A stretch of DNA of 64,000 bases. Origin: Flavonifractor sp. An82 (lineage in GTDB: Bacteria > Bacillota > Clostridia > Oscillospirales > Oscillospiraceae). The DNA lies in contig NZ_NFHG01000001.1 in assembly GCF_002159265.1 (NCBI RefSeq), positions 62,001 to 126,000 on the forward strand, given 5' to 3'. A program made the translations under genes and the position numbers. Positions 60,796 to 64,000 of this stretch are shown here, one piece after another; the stretch's first letter is position 1, and each line of letters begins with the position of its first letter. The notes beneath the pieces were generated by a model, which saw only the letters and a list, made by a program, of their open reading frames with translations, had not been told where the DNA came from and made no database searches.

Positions 60796-61038
60796 ATGGC
60801 ATTAAGCAAAACTGAACATTTAGGACTCAATGTTTTCCCTCAATCTGATGAAGGTGTCATTTTGGTGAGAGATGCATTCAGAGCTATTGCGGAAGATGCA
60901 GACACTTCAAATATGCACATAATCGACCAAGCAATTTATGATTTGCAGACGAGGCAGTTGGCTGGTGTTGTATGGGATAAGCTGCAACCAGAAGATCAAA
61001 AGCCTGGCGACACATGGAATGAAATACTAGAAGAATAA
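60796..61038 (+). CDS. Small 80-aa tail-region protein
   Basis: A soluble helical protein starting MALSKTEHLGLNVFPQSDEG, a pattern frequent in short proteins between tail fibre genes. Acidic C-terminus. Probably a connector between baseplate and fibre. Confidence 0.55.
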   Translation: MALSKTEHLGLNVFPQSDEGVILVRDAFRAIAEDADTSNMHIIDQAIYDLQTRQLAGVVWDKLQPEDQKPGDTWNEILEE

Positions 61039-61050
61039 GGAGGGGTGTGA

Positions 61051-61623
61051 ATGTATGTCAAAGTGGAGAATGACAAATCATTGATTGTAACTGTTTTTTC
61101 GACGATTTATAAGGGAGAAGCAGGCGCAGACACTATTGTATTTTTAGTTCCTTCAGAATATGAAGAAACGGAAATCGCAAGATGCTCTGTAATGTTACGG
61201 TATATTACGCCAAATCAAATTGGTCACTCTGAGCAATTAAAACTTCTTCCGGAAATGTATAACGGATATTTGCAATATGCAATTGATGTTGATACAGATA
61301 TGACGGCAGAGGCTGGTGATATCACATTATGGCTCTCATGTATCTCATATCAAGATGCGGTTATTTTTAAAACCGGAGAATTATCTGTTGAAGTTAAGCC
61401 AAGCCCAGAAATCGAAAAATATCTTCCTCCAGAAGATCTTGATCAACTTGATAGATTGGAAGTTGAGGTTTCTAATTTGAAAAATACAAAAGCAGATAAT
61501 TTGATTTTTGATGCGGAAGATGGCTCTTTGCAACTATCTGCATCTGGCAATCCTATTGGGGATGAAGTAACTGTTGCTGGCGGCAGTTATAACATCATAG
61601 ATGGCGGCGGAGCCGCAAAATAA
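61051..61623 (+). CDS. Baseplate / fibre 190-aa protein
   Basis: A beta-rich N-terminal domain (about 1-115), a coiled-coil segment near 125-145, and a Gly-rich tail (GGSYNIIDGGGAAK). Similar layouts occur in BppU-like proteins. The ATG is preceded by AGGAGGGG. Confidence 0.55.
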   Translation: MYVKVENDKSLIVTVFSTIYKGEAGADTIVFLVPSEYEETEIARCSVMLRYITPNQIGHSEQLKLLPEMYNGYLQYAIDVDTDMTAEAGDITLWLSCISYQDAVIFKTGELSVEVKPSPEIEKYLPPEDLDQLDRLEVEVSNLKNTKADNLIFDAEDGSLQLSASGNPIGDEVTVAGGSYNIIDGGGAAK

Positions 61624-61640
61624 AAAATGGAGGGGGTTAG

Positions 61641-62696
61641 ATGGCAAACGTATTAAAAACTACGATTCAGGTGCGCAGAGCAACTGAAGAGGAATGGCTT
61701 GCTAATAAGGATGTAGTCCTTGCTGCTGGCGAGCCTGCAATGACCCTTGATGGGGAACATAAGGGTCAAGTTAAGTGGGGTGATGGAACTACTACATGGG
61801 AGAATCTTCCTTATAGTTCTGGAGACTTGTCAGAACTGGATGCATCTAACGTTTACTACACTCAGGACTTTGTGTTCACTCGTCCTTTCGGCAAGTATGT
61901 TCCTGATTCAACCGGAAAGGTGACAGTTCCTGCTACAGGAAAAAACAATGTCGAGTTATTTAATGATGCATATTCGGAGGATATCAATCCTCAAATCACC
62001 CAACCTTCCGCTTCTATTAGCGCCAGCGCTATGAAGTCTTATGAAGCCGGAACTACGGTGACGCCAAGCTATACGGCTAGTCTGAATCCTGGTTCCTATG
62101 AGTTCGGTCCTGCCACCGGTATTACTGCAACCGCATGGGAAGTTACTTTTAACGAAGAGAGCAAGGACACAAATTCTGGTTCATTTTCTCCTATCCAAGT
62201 GACCGACGCTATGAATCTCCAAATTGTCGCAAAAGCTACGCACGGAGATGGAGCTATGCCGTGGACTGCTCTTGAAAAGGAGTATAAAGAAGGTCAAATT
62301 AAGGCCGGAACCAAGACCGCTACCTCTGGAGCCCTGAAGGGCTATCGGCGTTATTTCTATGGAGTTGATAAGACTTCCGGCGAGATTAACAGCGCTCTGA
62401 TCCGGGGCCTGACTGGAAGCGCTGGAGCCGCTGCGGCAACCACTCTTACGGTTAACTCAAGCGCTGGTGCTATTCGTAGCATCGTAGCGCTTCCGACTGC
62501 CTCTGGCTTGAAGGTGAAACAGGTTCTGTTGACCTCCAGCATGAACGCTGATATTACTGGAAACTATGTCAAGAATCCTGATCCTATTCAGGTTGAAGGC
62601 GCAGAGGGATATACTGCCGTTGACTATGATGTTTATGTGTACCAGCCTGCGTCCTATGATGCCGCTGAGGTTCACAAGATTACAATTGGCAAGTAA
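61641..62696 (+). CDS. Tail fibre with phage hyaluronidase/Mtd-like N-terminus
   Basis: A 351-aa protein. The first 60 residues (TTIQVRRATEEEWLANKDVV, GEPAMTLDGEHKGQVKWGDG) match the short fibre-attachment domain found at the start of many phage fibres. The rest is beta-rich. Codons are more biased than in upstream genes, suggesting high expression. It likely binds the host surface. Confidence 0.75.
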   Translation: MANVLKTTIQVRRATEEEWLANKDVVLAAGEPAMTLDGEHKGQVKWGDGTTTWENLPYSSGDLSELDASNVYYTQDFVFTRPFGKYVPDSTGKVTVPATGKNNVELFNDAYSEDINPQITQPSASISASAMKSYEAGTTVTPSYTASLNPGSYEFGPATGITATAWEVTFNEESKDTNSGSFSPIQVTDAMNLQIVAKATHGDGAMPWTALEKEYKEGQIKAGTKTATSGALKGYRRYFYGVDKTSGEINSALIRGLTGSAGAAAATTLTVNSSAGAIRSIVALPTASGLKVKQVLLTSSMNADITGNYVKNPDPIQVEGAEGYTAVDYDVYVYQPASYDAAEVHKITIGK

Positions 62697-62717
62697 TTAG
62701 AAGGAAGGAGTGATAAG

Positions 62718-63983
62718 ATGGCTGTTATTAACAAAGAAGGCAACTATATGGCGCTTCCTCTGAAGATTCGCAGAGGAAATCCACTGCCCCTTGATGAGTC
62801 TGCTGTTTGGTACGACTATGAGGAACTTGTTGCATATGCACAGTCTAATCCCGTAGCTTACGTTGGCCAGATCCTGGTTCATGTTGATGAGGAACAATCG
62901 ACAGTCAACGCATACATGATTCAGAATGCTGCCGGAAACCTGATTAAGCTCGCCTCTACTACAGCATCTGGAGATCTGACAGAAGATGTTCTTGAACTGC
63001 AGGGCAAGGTATCTGCGCTTGAGACATTGGTTGGTAAGAAGGGTGCAGAGAGTGCGATTGTTGCTACTGATGTGTGGAATGCAATTGAGGAAGTCAAGGC
63101 CGCTTATGAGGCCGCCGATACTGCGCTGAGCGAGAATCTGTCTAGCAATTATTATAATAAGACTGCGACTGATAGCCAGATCGACACTAAGATTGCCGCC
63201 GCCATTGGAGCTACATATAAGCCTGGTGGTTCCGTCGCCTTTGAAGATCTTCCTGAACTGAGCGCAGCAATTGAAGGCAAAGTCTACAATATTTCAAACG
63301 ATTTCACTACCACAGATGACTTCGTTGATGGTGCTGGCAAGAAGTTCTCTGCTGGCACAAATGTTGTGTGTATCGAAGCGAGTGACGGCGTATATAAGTG
63401 GGATGTTTTGACTGGTGTCACTGATCTGAGTGCGTATGCCACTACTGAATATGTGGATGAGGGTTTGGCCGAGAAGGTTGATGTAGTTGAAGGCTCTTCT
63501 CTCGTTGAGGAAACTCTGATTCAGAAACTGAGAGGTATGCTGGAGGTCAAGAGTGTATCTGATGAACTCGAAGTTGCTGAAGGTGGCGTTCTGCAGGTTA
63601 AGGCGGTTGACCAAAGTAAAGTAACTGGCCTCTCTGATGCTCTTGCTGGAAAGGTTAATGTTGAACCAGGTAAAGGACTCTCTGAGGAAAATTTCACTTC
63701 CACTCTTTTGGAGAAACTGAATGGTATTGCCGCTGGCGCTCAGGCCAACGTGATTGAGAGTATTCAGATTAACGGAGAAGCGGCACAAATTCAAGGGAAG
63801 GCTGTTAATATTCCTGTCGCTTCTGCCAGCGTTCTTGGTGTCGTGAAGGGTGTAACCACCGAGAATGGTGTTGCTGTTGCTGAAGACGGAACGATGAGCA
63901 TCAATTCTGTAAATGTGAATAAGCTTGTTCAGGCTGGCGATGAGCGTTTGGTCTTGGATTGCGGGAACAGTACAAATGCTTAA
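62718..63983 (+). CDS. Tail/head fibre protein
   Basis: A 421-aa fibre protein with helical trimer-like parts (about 75-165), KVYN- and SDGVYKW-type beta modules in the middle, and a C-terminal repeat region (SVLGVVKGVTTENGVAVAED), which resembles shaft motifs in fibres. The stop lies 17 bases before the window edge. Receptor binding is probable. Confidence 0.7.
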   Translation: MAVINKEGNYMALPLKIRRGNPLPLDESAVWYDYEELVAYAQSNPVAYVGQILVHVDEEQSTVNAYMIQNAAGNLIKLASTTASGDLTEDVLELQGKVSALETLVGKKGAESAIVATDVWNAIEEVKAAYEAADTALSENLSSNYYNKTATDSQIDTKIAAAIGATYKPGGSVAFEDLPELSAAIEGKVYNISNDFTTTDDFVDGAGKKFSAGTNVVCIEASDGVYKWDVLTGVTDLSAYATTEYVDEGLAEKVDVVEGSSLVEETLIQKLRGMLEVKSVSDELEVAEGGVLQVKAVDQSKVTGLSDALAGKVNVEPGKGLSEENFTSTLLEKLNGIAAGAQANVIESIQINGEAAQIQGKAVNIPVASASVLGVVKGVTTENGVAVAEDGTMSINSVNVNKLVQAGDERLVLDCGNSTNA

Positions 63984-64000
63984 TTGTGCGTAATTTTGGA

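Noticed and set aside
61641-63983. Diversity-generating retroelement suggested by the Mtd-like fibre N-terminus
   Set aside because: No reverse transcriptase or template repeat is seen in the window, and the shared part is only the common attachment domain.

Overview
The window is part of a large tailed-phage genome (Caudoviricetes, siphovirus-like tail with Dit, Tal and a long tape measure). The host is most likely a low-to-mid GC gut Bacillota, probably Clostridia. Support for this comes from strong GGAGG-type ribosome binding sites throughout, sigma-A-like promoters, many rho-independent terminators, and accessory families seen in Clostridia phages and mobile elements (DUF932, small zinc ribbons, an excisionase-like HTH). 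The window does not include both genome ends.

Layout. (1) 1-19.3 kb: about 35 tightly packed leftward genes, mostly small and unrecognised. Recognisable ones are a PPP-type phosphatase, a ParB/Srx-like protein, DUF932, an M20/M28-like peptidase, a multi-zinc-ribbon protein and a ribbon-helix-helix repressor with its own promoter and operator. GC-rich hairpins sit in many of the gaps. One small gene (16571-16825) points the other way, with its own promoter. (2) 19.3-21.6 kb: a non-coding control region with a GC-rich hairpin-dense half and an AT-rich half carrying two abutting palindromes, direct repeats, terminators and a consensus rightward promoter. It looks like the origin/switch region. 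(3) 21.6-30.8 kb: rightward middle genes: an initiator-like protein, small HTH and membrane proteins, a QDE-1/YonO-type RNA polymerase split by two group I introns, a ClpP-like protease, a PhoH ATPase and a tnpB insertion. (4) 30.8-33.6 kb: a metallophosphoesterase, six tRNAs and a tyrosine recombinase. (5) 33.6-64 kb: the virion module: zinc-ribbon protein, TerL with a class 3 intein in its Walker A motif, portal, protease/scaffold candidate, decoration candidate, major capsid, connectors, tail tube, tape measure, Dit, Tal, FN3 protein, baseplate proteins and fibres.

How it may work together. Leftward genes are probably early host-takeover and accessory functions. The phage RNA polymerase, which can only be made after two introns splice out, probably transcribes some rightward genes. 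Self-splicing or mobile elements sit in the most conserved sites of the RNA polymerase and the terminase, and a TnpB element follows PhoH.

The least expected signal is translational. At least six genes in 23-35 kb, and perhaps one at 60 kb, have an ideal Shine-Dalgarno followed at normal spacing by ATA, ACG or CTG instead of ATG/GTG/TTG. The tRNA array contains a CAU-anticodon tRNA with initiator-like features (A11:U24, weak U1:A72, A73) and an unusual C33. The two may be linked, which is a hypothesis.
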